From JAQUGA01 sp038210985 (GTDB lineage Bacteria; Bacteroidota; Bacteroidia; Bacteroidales; WCHB1-69), in NCBI GenBank assembly GCA_038210985.1, contig JBBQWB010000004.1, positions 11,357 to 75,356 on the forward strand: a stretch of 64,000 nucleotides of DNA, in the 5' to 3' direction. The position numbers were made by a program, and so were the translations under genes. The notes beneath the pieces are model-generated. The model was not told where the DNA came from. It did no database searches and saw only the letters and a program-made list of their open reading frames with translations. Shown here piece after piece: positions 25,216-35,986 of this stretch; position 1 is the stretch's first letter; each line of letters opens with the position of its first letter.

Positions 25216-28200
25216 TTATCTAATTATTACCATTTTACCGAACTCTTTTACAAAATATTTTGAGGCTCCCGTGCTTTTCTTTTCAATTTGTTCACCCTGA
25301 ATATTTGTCATTATTCTGTACAAATATACACCATTTGCTAATTGGTCGCCAAAATTATCTTTGCCATCCCAAGCATAATCGGTAATATTACGACCAATAT
25401 GAATACTTCCAAGTTCTGAAAGGTCGATTTCACGAACTAACTTTCCCGAAATGGTCATAATTTGAATTTTAAAATAGGTAGGAATTTCGGAACCTGTTAA
25501 CGTAAAAACAAATCGGGTAGAACTAGAAAATGGATTAGGCCAATTCATTACTTCGGTTATGGTTGATTTGTTTATTATCTCGAACGAAATAGTGTATTTG
25601 TTATTTCCAGATAAATTTCCCGACTTATCCATGCCTTCAACCATCATTTTATATATGCCATCCACAGTAAAAGAAGCGTTGTAAAGAATATGAGATTTGT
25701 TTTTATTATTTGCAGGGATAAATTGCATTATAGTTCTAAATCCATCGTAAAAAGGTATCCTTTTATATTCGGTTTCGCCTGGAGCCATTATTTGAACTCT
25801 AAACAATGAGGTGTCTTGAATACTATTTAAAAGCAAATATTGATTTTCATCTTTTAATGTAATTTGTATCTGTGGTTTTGCCGAAACAATATCATTGTTT
25901 AAAATATGAACTCCATCAAAAGTTACGTCCATAACTGGATTTATTCGATCGGGGTTTACACTAAAATAAAATTCAGCAATATTATTAAAATGGTACATTT
26001 CAACCTGATCATTGTTCGGGTTAAATTCTACTTGTAAAGTATTATAGCCCGATAAATCGATGGATGACATTGCCACAGTTGCCGTAAGAACATCTCCTAC
26101 TGGGTGCAATCGAAGTCGTTTGTAAATTATACGAATAGGAACGTTTTCTTTAATAATTCTGAAAACAACTAATAAACTATCCATGTTCGACAAGCCAATG
26201 TTTTGGGTAGAAATGGATAATTTTACCGAATCTCCTTGATTGACATCATCTCCCGAATAACTAAAAGCAACGCTTGGATTAATTGCCGTTTCGGGAGCTG
26301 GATCATACACCACATGCCACCTTATTAGCTGAGTTGGAGTAGTGTGGATATTATCTTTTGAAAATAATTTTAGCTTTAAATATGGAAATTGATGAACGTC
26401 AATTCTTTGGTTAAGATTATACAAATCCAAAGTGTCGGTAGTAAGTTTTTCAATAAGAATAGTTTCTTCACCAAAGTTATTAATTCCGATAACTCTTAGT
26501 GATATCTCATCGGTGTTTGGATTTTCGAGGCTTTGAGACCGCCAGTGAAGGCTTCCCCAGCTTAAAGCAGGTCCAACAATTTCGGAAGTTATACTACCTT
26601 CGTCCCAATTTGTAGAATATTGAGCATTAATATGGATAATTTGAGTTTCGTTTGCGGCAACTGCTTCAACTACATTTGGATCGCCAATTGGAATTCCTTT
26701 TCTACCAAAAACTATATATGGATTATTCCAGTGCAAGTTGCGAATTTGAGAACTACCAAACGATTCAAATGCCTGATACAAAGCTTCGGGATATGTATCT
26801 GCATAATGGTTTCGATGGCTCATTGCCAACACATAATATCCATTTGGAATAGAGTTTATATAACTCAAAATACTGTCTTTATTAGCAGGCGTTACGGCTT
26901 GAAAATCGGCAGCTGGAACAGGATATGTTTTACAAATTGCTTGTCCTCTAAGCCCAATACTGTCGGGATTCATCCAAAAATCTCCAGAAATCGGATTAAT
27001 TACGGCAATTTTCATCCCATTTCCCGTATTGCTTAAGCACGACCACTGATCCTGAACCAAACCATTAACTCTAAACCAAATTTCGGTCCATGGCATTCCA
27101 TAGCCAAAATAACCAGTTTGAGCCGTTAGAGCTTTAATGTCTTGAGCAAATTCAAATTTACGTTGTGGCTTGTTATATTTAACAAATTGGTAATCATCGT
27201 TTTTAAATTGAAAAAAGTGAGCCTGTCCCCAACCACGTTTACCTATTATATATTGAAAAGAACTTTCGCGCCAATTATTTGTACCCGTTTTTTCTACTCT
27301 CCAATAATACACCGTTGAATCTGTTAATAAAAATGGCAACGACCATTCCACAATTCCACCCGATGATTGAACCGAAAACTGTTGTTTAAAAGGACTATTA
27401 AAAGCATCGGTTGTATCTATCTCGAAAGAGTAATTGCCTGAAGTTGTAAAAACAGTTCCTGTAGATGCTTTTAAAATGGTTTGAGCATCCGGAATTACCG
27501 CATATTTGTATGGATAAACTGGAATAATATCCGAAGATGAAATTAAAAATTGAACACTTACAATATTGTTATTTTCGCTGTATTCGTCCACTTCATTATA
27601 ATCGTCTAATGAAACTCGCAGTGTATTGTTTCCGATGCCATTTAATCTATCCACAGGAAGTTTAAAAATTATTGTATCGCTAGATAAAGGAGCTTTAATT
27701 CGCAACAAGGTGTCTTTAGTAATATTGTTCGGAAACATTCGTGTTATTTTAACCAATATTGAATCGTTAATGGCACGAGCAATATTTCGACAAAGAATAC
27801 GAACATAAAAACTATCAATTTCGGTGGTTATATTTGATGGATTAAATAAAATATTATTTGGTTCGATAATATAATCAGGTTTTTCAAACGAATTTAGAAC
27901 AATTGCAGGGTCGCCATGATAGGTCATGTCTAAGCTGGTTTCTTTAATCCACACCAAAGGTTCAAGATTTTTAATGGTTTGTTGAATAATATAACCTAAC
28001 GGTTTACCATAGCATAAATATCCAAAATTTCGATAAAACATGTTTGCATAATTATTCATATAAATATCACTACCCGAGCTAACCGAAGCCAAATAAGCAA
28101 TAGTTCCTTTGTTGGCTATTAAAACAAATTCCTCACTGCTACTTCCTCTATCATAATTTACGCCCGAAGTAAAAAGGTCGCCAGCAAAACACGAAAGTCC

Positions 28201-30225
28201 TAAAAGGAGAGGATATTTCCCGTAATTTGTGTATTCGCTTGGATTATCAATACTTATATCGTAGCCAATACCCGAAGCATGTCCAAAAAAAGTCATTAAT
28301 GTAACGCCATTATTAATAATATCCTTTAAAGAGTCGGATTGATTAATTTGAATTGGCTCTGTAGTTGTTTTTTTGAATGTTTTAACCACTGCACCAAAAA
28401 GGGTATCTTCAATAATGGCTTTATATTGATTTAAATATCCTAAAAGCATTTGATGATGCAAATCACCACTTCCGGCAAAATGCAAAATGTTCTTCATCCA
28501 TGGTTTTGGTGATTGAATAGCAACTTCATGTTCACGAACTTTATTCAAATAAAGCAGAACATGGTCGGGTGTTTTTGCACTTAATCGACCAGTTGGAATG
28601 GCAGGATAGTATGAATTTGGGTCGATTAATCCAGATGTAAACATAATATCCGAAGGAGGAACCCCCATTGTGGGAACTAAGGTTCGACCATACCAAGCTC
28701 CTGTTTTTCGATAAGTTGGCATAGAAGTGGAGTTTTCGGCCGACCGATATGATTTTCCGATGATGAACAAATGTTTTGGGATTCCGCTAAAACGAGCTAT
28801 TGCAAACTTCATAAAATTTCGAATGGAAAGCGGATTTTTGCGAATACCATACGAAAACTGATCGTATAAATCATCAATATCTACCACAATTGGATTATAC
28901 AAAGTTGGATAACCGGAAGTTCGTCGATATTCTTTATATTGTTGTGCTTCGTTCCAAAGTGAACGATGGGTGATAATAATATAATCTGAGTTAGCATACT
29001 CGGATGTTGAATAATCAATAAAAGACCCATTACCATTCACGGGCGTGAGTTCCAAAATGGTTTTCATTTTAAAATCCGATGTAATAAAAACCTCTTTATC
29101 GCCTCCAAAATTTTGCATTAAGGACGATATTTGAGTTCCATTTTTAACTGAATTTACACGAATTCCGTTGGTTAAATCATACATTCTAACGGAGTCGCCT
29201 GCTGCTGTAGCGATTCCGGGAGCAATTAAATGCAATGTGCTTTTTGGAAGACTTCCAAATTCAGGTAATTTTAGAAGATAAGTGTTTGTGTTTTCTAAAG
29301 TTAAAGTGTGGGGATAAACTACTTTAATAAACGAAATTGTTTGTCGATCGGATGCGCTACCTTGGTCATTAACCGAAGAAAAAACAAACGAAGTATTTGT
29401 ACTTCCTAAATATTGTGGAGGAATGGTTCGGTTAAAACGAAAGTGTTTATATTCATTAAAAACAGTATCGATTGTATTTTGAGGAAAAACAACTCGCAAA
29501 TGGTGAACTGGACTTGACTCACTGGCAACACCAAATTCTACTTGTGCCAATGGACCTCCCGAATATGCGTTTGTAGATGGAATTAATTTAGTTTTGGATT
29601 GACCATTTGAGTAAACCCCATCCATCCAACCTTCGCCATCATCGTATTCGACCCGCACGCTACCATAAGCTGATAAAGGTCCTAAATAATAGCTCGAATT
29701 ATAGTTTTGTGCGGAGGTAAACATAAAATATGGAGCCTCGTTATACGATGAAAAATTTGAATTATTTTCAATAGCCATACGTTTTCCATTCAAATTTACC
29801 GACCATGTAATGTAATACGATGCAGTATCGTTAAACAAACTATAATAAGGATTTGCTTGAAAATTTGGGTTTGAATAAAGCTGAGCATCCAGCCATCCGT
29901 CGTTTCGTTTACAATATACTTCGATAAAATCGCCAGCTTCCAAATATCCTTTTTCTTCGCCTTTTACATATATTGCAAGTTCCTGACCTCGTCCATAAAT
30001 TTTCAAACCTTTCGGATTAAACGTTTGAAGAGATATTCCAACTTGACTAAAGCCTGTTTCAAGCGTTTCGAAAGGGATTTTATAAATTCCATCTTCGGTT
30101 ACCGAAAATCGAACAAATTTTTGAGAATGTTGTATCCATTCGTTCCCAAAAGTTTGACCTTGTAAACCTGAAAAGTTTACAAGTATCAATACGCTAAGGA
30201 AAAAAATAGATAAAAATCTCTTCAT
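25216..30225 (-). CDS. PorU-like C25 cysteine peptidase of type IX secretion, long form
   Basis: The 1669-residue protein has a signal peptide (ending near GLQGQ, residue 24), a large N-terminal beta region, a gingipain-like C25 peptidase domain (about 400-760), CARDB/Ig-like domains, and a C-terminal FlgD-like/T9SS-sorting-like region (WPNPFSSSTRF then WDGKDNFGDQLANGVYLYRI). The catalytic pair fits His near 648 in FFGHASG and Cys near 679 in LSCFAG. PorU is the surface sortase that removes sorting domains and attaches cargo to lipopolysaccharide. Typical PorU is 1100-1300 residues, so this is the long variant sometimes called PorU2; whether it is the main sortase is not shown. It lies 12 nt after a PorV-family gene, its usual partner. 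Confidence 0.8.
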   Translation of the reverse strand: MKRFLSIFFLSVLILVNFSGLQGQTFGNEWIQHSQKFVRFSVTEDGIYKIPFETLETGFSQVGISLQTFNPKGLKIYGRGQELAIYVKGEEKGYLEAGDFIEVYCKRNDGWLDAQLYSNPNFQANPYYSLFNDTASYYITWSVNLNGKRMAIENNSNFSSYNEAPYFMFTSAQNYNSSYYLGPLSAYGSVRVEYDDGEGWMDGVYSNGQSKTKLIPSTNAYSGGPLAQVEFGVASESSPVHHLRVVFPQNTIDTVFNEYKHFRFNRTIPPQYLGSTNTSFVFSSVNDQGSASDRQTISFIKVVYPHTLTLENTNTYLLKLPEFGSLPKSTLHLIAPGIATAAGDSVRMYDLTNGIRVNSVKNGTQISSLMQNFGGDKEVFITSDFKMKTILELTPVNGNGSFIDYSTSEYANSDYIIITHRSLWNEAQQYKEYRRTSGYPTLYNPIVVDIDDLYDQFSYGIRKNPLSIRNFMKFAIARFSGIPKHLFIIGKSYRSAENSTSMPTYRKTGAWYGRTLVPTMGVPPSDIMFTSGLIDPNSYYPAIPTGRLSAKTPDHVLLYLNKVREHEVAIQSPKPWMKNILHFAGSGDLHHQMLLGYLNQYKAIIEDTLFGAVVKTFKKTTTEPIQINQSDSLKDIINNGVTLMTFFGHASGIGYDISIDNPSEYTNYGKYPLLLGLSCFAGDLFTSGVNYDRGSSSEEFVLIANKGTIAYLASVSSGSDIYMNNYANMFYRNFGYLCYGKPLGYIIQQTIKNLEPLVWIKETSLDMTYHGDPAIVLNSFEKPDYIIEPNNILFNPSNITTEIDSFYVRILCRNIARAINDSILVKITRMFPNNITKDTLLRIKAPLSSDTIIFKLPVDRLNGIGNNTLRVSLDDYNEVDEYSENNNIVSVQFLISSSDIIPVYPYKYAVIPDAQTILKASTGTVFTTSGNYSFEIDTTDAFNSPFKQQFSVQSSGGIVEWSLPFLLTDSTVYYWRVEKTGTNNWRESSFQYIIGKRGWGQAHFFQFKNDDYQFVKYNKPQRKFEFAQDIKALTAQTGYFGYGMPWTEIWFRVNGLVQDQWSCLSNTGNGMKIAVINPISGDFWMNPDSIGLRGQAICKTYPVPAADFQAVTPANKDSILSYINSIPNGYYVLAMSHRNHYADTYPEALYQAFESFGSSQIRNLHWNNPYIVFGRKGIPIGDPNVVEAVAANETQIIHINAQYSTNWDEGSITSEIVGPALSWGSLHWRSQSLENPNTDEISLRVIGINNFGEETILIEKLTTDTLDLYNLNQRIDVHQFPYLKLKLFSKDNIHTTPTQLIRWHVVYDPAPETAINPSVAFSYSGDDVNQGDSVKLSISTQNIGLSNMDSLLVVFRIIKENVPIRIIYKRLRLHPVGDVLTATVAMSSIDLSGYNTLQVEFNPNNDQVEMYHFNNIAEFYFSVNPDRINPVMDVTFDGVHILNNDIVSAKPQIQITLKDENQYLLLNSIQDTSLFRVQIMAPGETEYKRIPFYDGFRTIMQFIPANNKNKSHILYNASFTVDGIYKMMVEGMDKSGNLSGNNKYTISFEIINKSTITEVMNWPNPFSSSTRFVFTLTGSEIPTYFKIQIMTISGKLVREIDLSELGSIHIGRNITDYAWDGKDNFGDQLANGVYLYRIMTNIQGEQIEKKSTGASKYFVKEFGKMVIIR

Positions 30226-30237
30226 AATTAATTATTT

Positions 30238-31350
30238 TTAAAATGAAGATGCAGATTTAGTTTCACTTGGTTTATTTAGATTTAATCGCAACGAAAAAAC
30301 ATTTGAGTAAACAGCTATGGATTTATCGCCAATATCGCTAAGGGCATAATCGATTGAAAGCACTTTTTTAATAACTACTCCCACACCAATATTAAACTGA
30401 TAAGACCAAAATTTATCTTTCACAAAATCCGATTCTTGCTGAATATTACCAATACCTCCACGAACAAAAAGCAAATCTTTATAACCTATTTCTAATCCCA
30501 TGTGAGGATCGATGCTAAATGGCTTTGATTTAATTAGCACATTTCTTTTACCATCGGTTGTAATATCAAAATCGAGTGCAACTAGAGCAGAAATATCTTT
30601 GGGTAAATTAAACTTTCGGCTACCTCCAAAAATAAATTTTGGCAAAGTAAATTCGATTGAATTTGTTGGAATTTCATTGCCTGTTTCTACAAAAACTTCA
30701 ATCATTCGATCGGATAAATTATAGCTCCATGCATTAAATGTGGAAGTAACATCGCGTCCCATAACTCCAAAATTCCATTTTTTGTAATTATATTGAGCAC
30801 CAAAATCAAGTCCAAAACCCCACGAGCCAGCAAAATCGCCAATAACCCTACGAACAATTTTCACATTTCCACCAATTTGTAAGCCTATAATTTTCTGCAT
30901 TTTACGTGCATAGGAAAATAAAATACCGTAATCTGCAGCCGAAAAAGATGTAATTCTATTGTAATCAATGTTTCCTTGATTGTCAATAAGGTCGGTTGTA
31001 TTTGGGATATCATCTACTCCAAAGCGGATAATGGATAAGGCTGCTGCTGAATTTTCGTCGAATTTTATAGCAAAAGAGCCGTAATCGTATTTTGCAATTC
31101 CAGCAAAATATTCGGCATGCATTAAGGATAATTGCCTATCGTTGGTCATTCCAACTAATCCCGCTGGATTCCAATAACCAGCAGTTCCATCATTTACAAA
31201 CGAAACTTGCGTATTTGACATGGCTAAAGCACGAGCACCCACCCCAATACTTAAAAATTCGTTGCTGTATTTTGGAGCTTGTGCATAAGTTTGAAAAGAT
31301 AATATCGCCAATATTAGCAAAAAGCACCACCTAATTTTTTTCACTTTCAT
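30238..31350 (-). CDS. PorV/PorQ family outer-membrane protein
   Basis: This 370-residue protein has a signal peptide (ending TYAQ, about residue 24) and the family start YSNEFLSIGVGARALAMSNTQVSFVNDGTAGYWNPAGL. The rest is an alternating FadL-like barrel pattern. PorV shuttles T9SS cargo from the translocon to the PorU sortase; PorQ does a related job with PorZ. Adjacency to the PorU-like gene favours PorV, but the subfamily cannot be settled by eye, so I leave the symbol empty. It lies between tadA and the PorU-like gene in one unit. Confidence 0.82.
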   Translation of the reverse strand: MKVKKIRWCFLLILAILSFQTYAQAPKYSNEFLSIGVGARALAMSNTQVSFVNDGTAGYWNPAGLVGMTNDRQLSLMHAEYFAGIAKYDYGSFAIKFDENSAAALSIIRFGVDDIPNTTDLIDNQGNIDYNRITSFSAADYGILFSYARKMQKIIGLQIGGNVKIVRRVIGDFAGSWGFGLDFGAQYNYKKWNFGVMGRDVTSTFNAWSYNLSDRMIEVFVETGNEIPTNSIEFTLPKFIFGGSRKFNLPKDISALVALDFDITTDGKRNVLIKSKPFSIDPHMGLEIGYKDLLFVRGGIGNIQQESDFVKDKFWSYQFNIGVGVVIKKVLSIDYALSDIGDKSIAVYSNVFSLRLNLNKPSETKSASSF

Positions 31351-31389
31351 CAGTATAGATTATTAAAACATAGTTGAGTAACGTTTTGT

Positions 31390-31887
31390 TCAGTTATTTA
31401 GTGTTTGTTCGGGGTCAATTTTATTGAAAATTGGCTTATTGATTGCTCTTTTCTTTTGAAAAAAAGTTTTAATCAATAAGCTACATTCTTTTTTCAGGAC
31501 ACCTTCACGCACAATTGTTTTAGGATGAAGCATTTCGGGATTAATCATACGATATCCTCGTTTGGTGTCGGAAGTTGCAAAAATCAATTCGGATACTTGC
31601 GCCCAATGTATTGCTCCTGCACACATTGGACAAGGCTCAAGGGTAACATATAACTTACAATCGACCAAATATTTACCACCCAATGTGTTTGCTGCCGAAG
31701 TAATTGCTTGCATTTCGGCATGAGCCGTTACATCGTTTAAACATTCGGTTAAATTGTGCGTGCGAGCAATAATTCGATTGTTGTGAACGATAACGCAACC
31801 AACTGGAACCTCATCTTTTTCAAAAGCCTTAACTGCTTCTTTAAGAGCCTCGTTCATAAAATACTCTTCGGAGAATATGGTTATCAT
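31390..31887 (-). CDS. tadA: tRNA-specific adenosine deaminase (TadA-like)
   Basis: The 165-residue cytidine/deoxycytidylate deaminase-fold protein has the zinc motif HAE (residues 56-58) and PCPMC (residues 85-89), with the TadA order EVPVGCVIV, TAHAEMQAI, LEPCPMCAGAIHWAQV. TadA turns adenosine-34 of tRNA-Arg to inosine. Its ATG overlaps the stop of the upstream T9SS client gene by four bases (ATGA), so translation is probably coupled. Another nucleoside deaminase, such as guanine deaminase, is less likely from length and motifs. Confidence 0.85.
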   Translation of the reverse strand: MITIFSEEYFMNEALKEAVKAFEKDEVPVGCVIVHNNRIIARTHNLTECLNDVTAHAEMQAITSAANTLGGKYLVDCKLYVTLEPCPMCAGAIHWAQVSELIFATSDTKRGYRMINPEMLHPKTIVREGVLKKECSLLIKTFFQKKRAINKPIFNKIDPEQTLNN

Positions 31888-34800
31888 ATTTTTATAAATT
31901 TTTCGACAATTACTCGAACTTCGTTTGAAATACGAATATAAAAAACTCCTTTTTGCAAATGAGAAATTGGAATATTTATAGCAGATTCGATAGAAACACC
32001 TGCGTAAACCAATTGCCCCATTGAGTCATAAATTTCAATATCCGCACCCACTAAATCGCTACCAGTTAAATTTATTTTATCAATTGCAGGTTTAGGATAT
32101 ATTTTAAAATCATTGCTTATAAAAAAAGGTCGATTTGACACGGTATTTGAAAACGACATAGTGCGAAAAGTGTTAACCATTGTAAAGCAAGTGTCGGGTT
32201 TTAATGCTCCAACATAATAGGTAGTAAAACCCTCTTTTTGCTCTGGGTCAACAAACGACAAAGCCGAACCAGAAAGGACTGCAATTTGCTCAAATGGCTT
32301 ATTTTCGTATGCTCTAAAAATAACAAAAGCAGAAGGAAGATAACCTTGATATGGAGTCCACGAAATTTGCCATTTGTTTTGTTCCGTTAATGATAAACTT
32401 GCAAATATTGTTTTATGCTTGTTGCTCAAAGGAGTTGTAAAACCGCAAGTATCCACAATGCTTATTTGATATTCGGCAGAACCATATTGTGCAACGGTAT
32501 GTTCGTCAATCCAAACGTTTCCAAATTGTGCTTTTATGGTTGTTTGTTTTATCATGTCTCCAAATTGATTTTTTTTGAACACATTAATCGAATCCAGAAC
32601 ATGAGAAGGTGGAACAATCCATTGAACAATATTTCTGTCGTAATTAAATTCATAACCTGCGATACAAATTTCGGCAGTAATCAAGGCTGGCAATGGTATT
32701 AAATGAATATTTGCCGAAGCACTACATTCGCCCGATTGATTTGTAGCCACAACTGTATAGGTTATTTCGCCACCATAGCTAACCAAAGGGTCGGCAATAT
32801 GAGGATTATTTAAGCCAGTTTGTGGAGTCCATTCCCAATTTAATAAACCAATGTTTGGATTATTTACATTTGGGCTTAATTGTATTCGTTCGCCACAATT
32901 AAGTTGTGTGTTTGGAGGCAAGGAAATCTGCAAAGGAATAACATTAACAAGCACCGAGTCGGTTCCAGTGCATCCGTTAGGATCGGTAACAACAACACTG
33001 TAAACAGTTGTGTCGGAAGGAGATGCCGTTGGATTGAATAAAGAATTATTGTTTAAACTTGTCGAAGGACTCCAAAGAAAATTTGTGCCTGGCAACAGAT
33101 TATTTACAGTTACCGATATTTGAGTTTGTTGACCGCAATAAATTGTTGTGTCGTTGGATGCCGTAACCATTGTGGAACCAACATGCACCCAAATAGTATC
33201 ATACGCTTCACATCCGTTTGGATTGGAAACTTTAACAACATATTGGATATTCGTTAATGGAGTACAAATTGGATTTGAAGTATCGGGATTTGATAAAAAA
33301 GTGGAAGGCGTCCATTGATACGTTACGTTTTCATCGCTATTTAAATTTGTTTCGGCATGTAATTCAACTGGAGTTCCACAAGTTGGAATTAAATCGCCAC
33401 CAGCACTTACAACCAACGAATTTACCGTAACAACAACGGTGTCAATATCATAACAACCAGACTGAGTTTGCATTGAAAAATAATAGGTGCTAGAGTGAGA
33501 TGGAAATGGCTCCACTGTATCGGCGTTAAAACTTTGTAAACCTTGCGAATCGACCCACGTATTTACTGAATTTGGATAATCGTATCTCAAAAGTGTTCCA
33601 TTTAAACCTACTGCAATTCCGTGGTGATCATCGGTAAATACAATCGACCTAAGTTCTTGTTGAGTGTTGCTTTTCATCAAATACCAATGAATTCCACCAT
33701 CCATACTCTTGAAAATCAACCCATTCGAACCAGTTAAGTAAACCACATTGTTGCTTTGAAAATAAACCGAAGTGTAATTTTGCAAACTACCTGTAGAAAC
33801 TTCTTCCCAAGTAACTCCACCATTAATCGTTTTCAACAAAGTTCCATTATTTCCGCAAATAAAACCAATTTGGTTATTTAACATGCAAACATCTCGCAAA
33901 TGCTGAGTGGTAACTGTGCCAATTGCTCCAAAACTACTTCCATCGTTTAATGATTTTAAAATTAATCCATCTTGACCCGAAATAAAAATTGACCCATTTG
34001 GTGAAAACGTAATGGAATTTAAGTTTTTTTGATAGCCTGTATTTATTACAGTCCAACTATTGCCACCATCGATGGTTTTTAACACAAAGCCATTATCGCA
34101 CACAGCCATTCCAAAACTTGAATTTCGGAACTTAATTTTATTAATATTTTGGGTGTTTCCGGTAAATAAATATTGCCATTGAAAACCTCCATTTTTGCTA
34201 ATTGCTAAAACCCCAGAGTAACCACCAGCAACATACACCCCATTATCGTTATGAGCCACCGCTCGAAACAATGAACCACTTCCATTTCCAATTTTATATC
34301 GTTCGATTGTTTCGCCATTATTGAAAATTTTCATTAAACTATCTCCATAAATAACTTGAACCACATTTCCGTCTGCAATAACTTGCTCTAATAATTTCGT
34401 AGTATTTGATGTTGCCGATTTCCATTCAAAATCGCCATACAATGTAAATTCATCCGCACAAACAATTGTTCTGTCTTCGTTGGCATAAACATTGGCTGGC
34501 AAAACTTGAATAAAAACCGAATCTTTTACCGAACAACCATTGGATGTGGTTGCTTGCAGTTTATACAAACCCGATGAAGAAGAAATAAATCCAGTATTTG
34601 CTGCCGATGGGTTTTCAATTCCAACAGAAGGTGTCCATTGATATGAGGCAAAAACATCCACATTTTTCAATATCGTTCCCGAAGCACCAACTGCAAACGC
34701 TTTGTTTTCTCCTATGCAAAAAATTCCATATAAATTTTGTGAAATTATTTTCGGAATTGGATACCAGCTTTCTCCAGCATCAAAGGTGTAAATAATTAAT

Positions 34801-35906
34801 CCATTGGAACCAACCGCATAAGCCGTAGAATTATCTATAAAACTCATTCGGTAAATATGTTCGGTAGTGTTCGAGTTTAATTTAATCCATGTTTGCCCAG
34901 CATTTGTTGTTTTTAACATCAATCCATATTCGCCACAAGCAAAACCTGTTTGTGAATTTGAAAAATAGACATCCAAAATATTGTTGTTTAACGAAAGTTG
35001 ATTGTTTTGCCAAATTACACCAGAGTTTGTGGTTTTCATAATTATACCTTGGTCGCAAACTGCATAACCGATATCTTGACTTGTAAAATGAATTCCGTTA
35101 ATTCGATTGCTATTTGGCAATGAAATTGACCCCCAAGAAGTTCCACCGTTGGATGTTTTAAAAATATAGGTTGTGGTAGAACCAGTTCCTCCAGTAGCAA
35201 AACCGAGTTGTGAATTTACAAAAAACATATCCCGAATTGGCTGTGCGTTGCCTGTGGAAACATTTTGCCAAGTTGAGCCAGAATTTGCTGTTCGATAAAT
35301 TATTCCATTATTTCCATAAACAAAACCAGTGTTTGTATTAAAAAAGTAGCTGCCCAATAAATCATAGGAGCCAGGAGTTGAAACATCCGTCCATGAACTT
35401 CCACCATCGTTGGTTTTGAATACTTTTCCTCCAAATCCAGATACAAATCCGCTATCGGCATTTAAAAAACTAACTCCTTTAAAATCAAGGATTCCAAGTT
35501 GATTTAATGGCTGCCACTTTGTATTTGAAAAAAGCATGATGGAGTTTCCACAAGATATAATTCTATCGGTTCCAGTTTCTATTTTTGGATTTGAAACAAA
35601 AACGCGGATGGTATCTCTCATCACACAACCACTTGGTGTTGTTGCGGTTATAAAATAATCGCGAGTAGCATTTGGAAAAACTTTTGGATTCAGAGTTTGA
35701 GCGTTCACCATCGAACCCGTTGGAGTCCATTGCCAAGTTGCCGAATCGGGATAAGCATAGGATGTGGTTGCAAATAACGGAACGCTATCGCCACAAATTA
35801 AATGTTTATCGCTGCCAGCATTAACAGACAAAGTACTACAATCTTGGGCAGAAACGCCCAAAACAGATATTAACAAACCTATCAGTGTGAATGGAAATAT
35901 TTTCAT
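31884..35906 (-). CDS. T9SS-exported multi-domain surface protein with YCF48/BNR-like repeats
   Basis: The 1340-residue protein has a signal peptide (ending VSAQ, about residue 20). Two groups of WD/BNR-like repeats of the YCF48/HCF136 kind follow (about 130-410 and 490-770), recognised by repeated ...ITFVNSQ.GFA.G..G.I.KT.NGG..W... patterns. PKD/Ig-like domains with WTPS/WSPST motifs occur at both ends of these and at about 790-1070. The C-terminus (about 1270-1340, YPKPAIDKINL, IYDSMGQLVY, KGVFYIRI) is a type A T9SS sorting domain. It should be secreted and surface-attached; ligand unknown. It is first in the operon with tadA, the PorV-like and PorU-like genes. Confidence 0.88.
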   Translation of the reverse strand: MKIFPFTLIGLLISVLGVSAQDCSTLSVNAGSDKHLICGDSVPLFATTSYAYPDSATWQWTPTGSMVNAQTLNPKVFPNATRDYFITATTPSGCVMRDTIRVFVSNPKIETGTDRIISCGNSIMLFSNTKWQPLNQLGILDFKGVSFLNADSGFVSGFGGKVFKTNDGGSSWTDVSTPGSYDLLGSYFFNTNTGFVYGNNGIIYRTANSGSTWQNVSTGNAQPIRDMFFVNSQLGFATGGTGSTTTYIFKTSNGGTSWGSISLPNSNRINGIHFTSQDIGYAVCDQGIIMKTTNSGVIWQNNQLSLNNNILDVYFSNSQTGFACGEYGLMLKTTNAGQTWIKLNSNTTEHIYRMSFIDNSTAYAVGSNGLIIYTFDAGESWYPIPKIISQNLYGIFCIGENKAFAVGASGTILKNVDVFASYQWTPSVGIENPSAANTGFISSSSGLYKLQATTSNGCSVKDSVFIQVLPANVYANEDRTIVCADEFTLYGDFEWKSATSNTTKLLEQVIADGNVVQVIYGDSLMKIFNNGETIERYKIGNGSGSLFRAVAHNDNGVYVAGGYSGVLAISKNGGFQWQYLFTGNTQNINKIKFRNSSFGMAVCDNGFVLKTIDGGNSWTVINTGYQKNLNSITFSPNGSIFISGQDGLILKSLNDGSSFGAIGTVTTQHLRDVCMLNNQIGFICGNNGTLLKTINGGVTWEEVSTGSLQNYTSVYFQSNNVVYLTGSNGLIFKSMDGGIHWYLMKSNTQQELRSIVFTDDHHGIAVGLNGTLLRYDYPNSVNTWVDSQGLQSFNADTVEPFPSHSSTYYFSMQTQSGCYDIDTVVVTVNSLVVSAGGDLIPTCGTPVELHAETNLNSDENVTYQWTPSTFLSNPDTSNPICTPLTNIQYVVKVSNPNGCEAYDTIWVHVGSTMVTASNDTTIYCGQQTQISVTVNNLLPGTNFLWSPSTSLNNNSLFNPTASPSDTTVYSVVVTDPNGCTGTDSVLVNVIPLQISLPPNTQLNCGERIQLSPNVNNPNIGLLNWEWTPQTGLNNPHIADPLVSYGGEITYTVVATNQSGECSASANIHLIPLPALITAEICIAGYEFNYDRNIVQWIVPPSHVLDSINVFKKNQFGDMIKQTTIKAQFGNVWIDEHTVAQYGSAEYQISIVDTCGFTTPLSNKHKTIFASLSLTEQNKWQISWTPYQGYLPSAFVIFRAYENKPFEQIAVLSGSALSFVDPEQKEGFTTYYVGALKPDTCFTMVNTFRTMSFSNTVSNRPFFISNDFKIYPKPAIDKINLTGSDLVGADIEIYDSMGQLVYAGVSIESAINIPISHLQKGVFYIRISNEVRVIVEKFIKI

Positions 35907-35933
35907 AAAATGGAACTAATGTTTTCTAATCCT

Positions 35934-35941
35934 CAAAAATA
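35934..35941 (-). promoter_or_regulatory. -7 promoter box for the T9SS client-tadA-PorV-PorU unit
   Basis: The minus strand reads TATTTTTG, 27 nt upstream of the ATG at 35906. No later box was seen in front of tadA or the PorV-like gene, which supports one long transcript. Confidence 0.45.
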
Positions 35942-35986
35942 CAAAAAGCAATTGGAAAATTATCTGTTTTTAAATCAAAAAATAAT

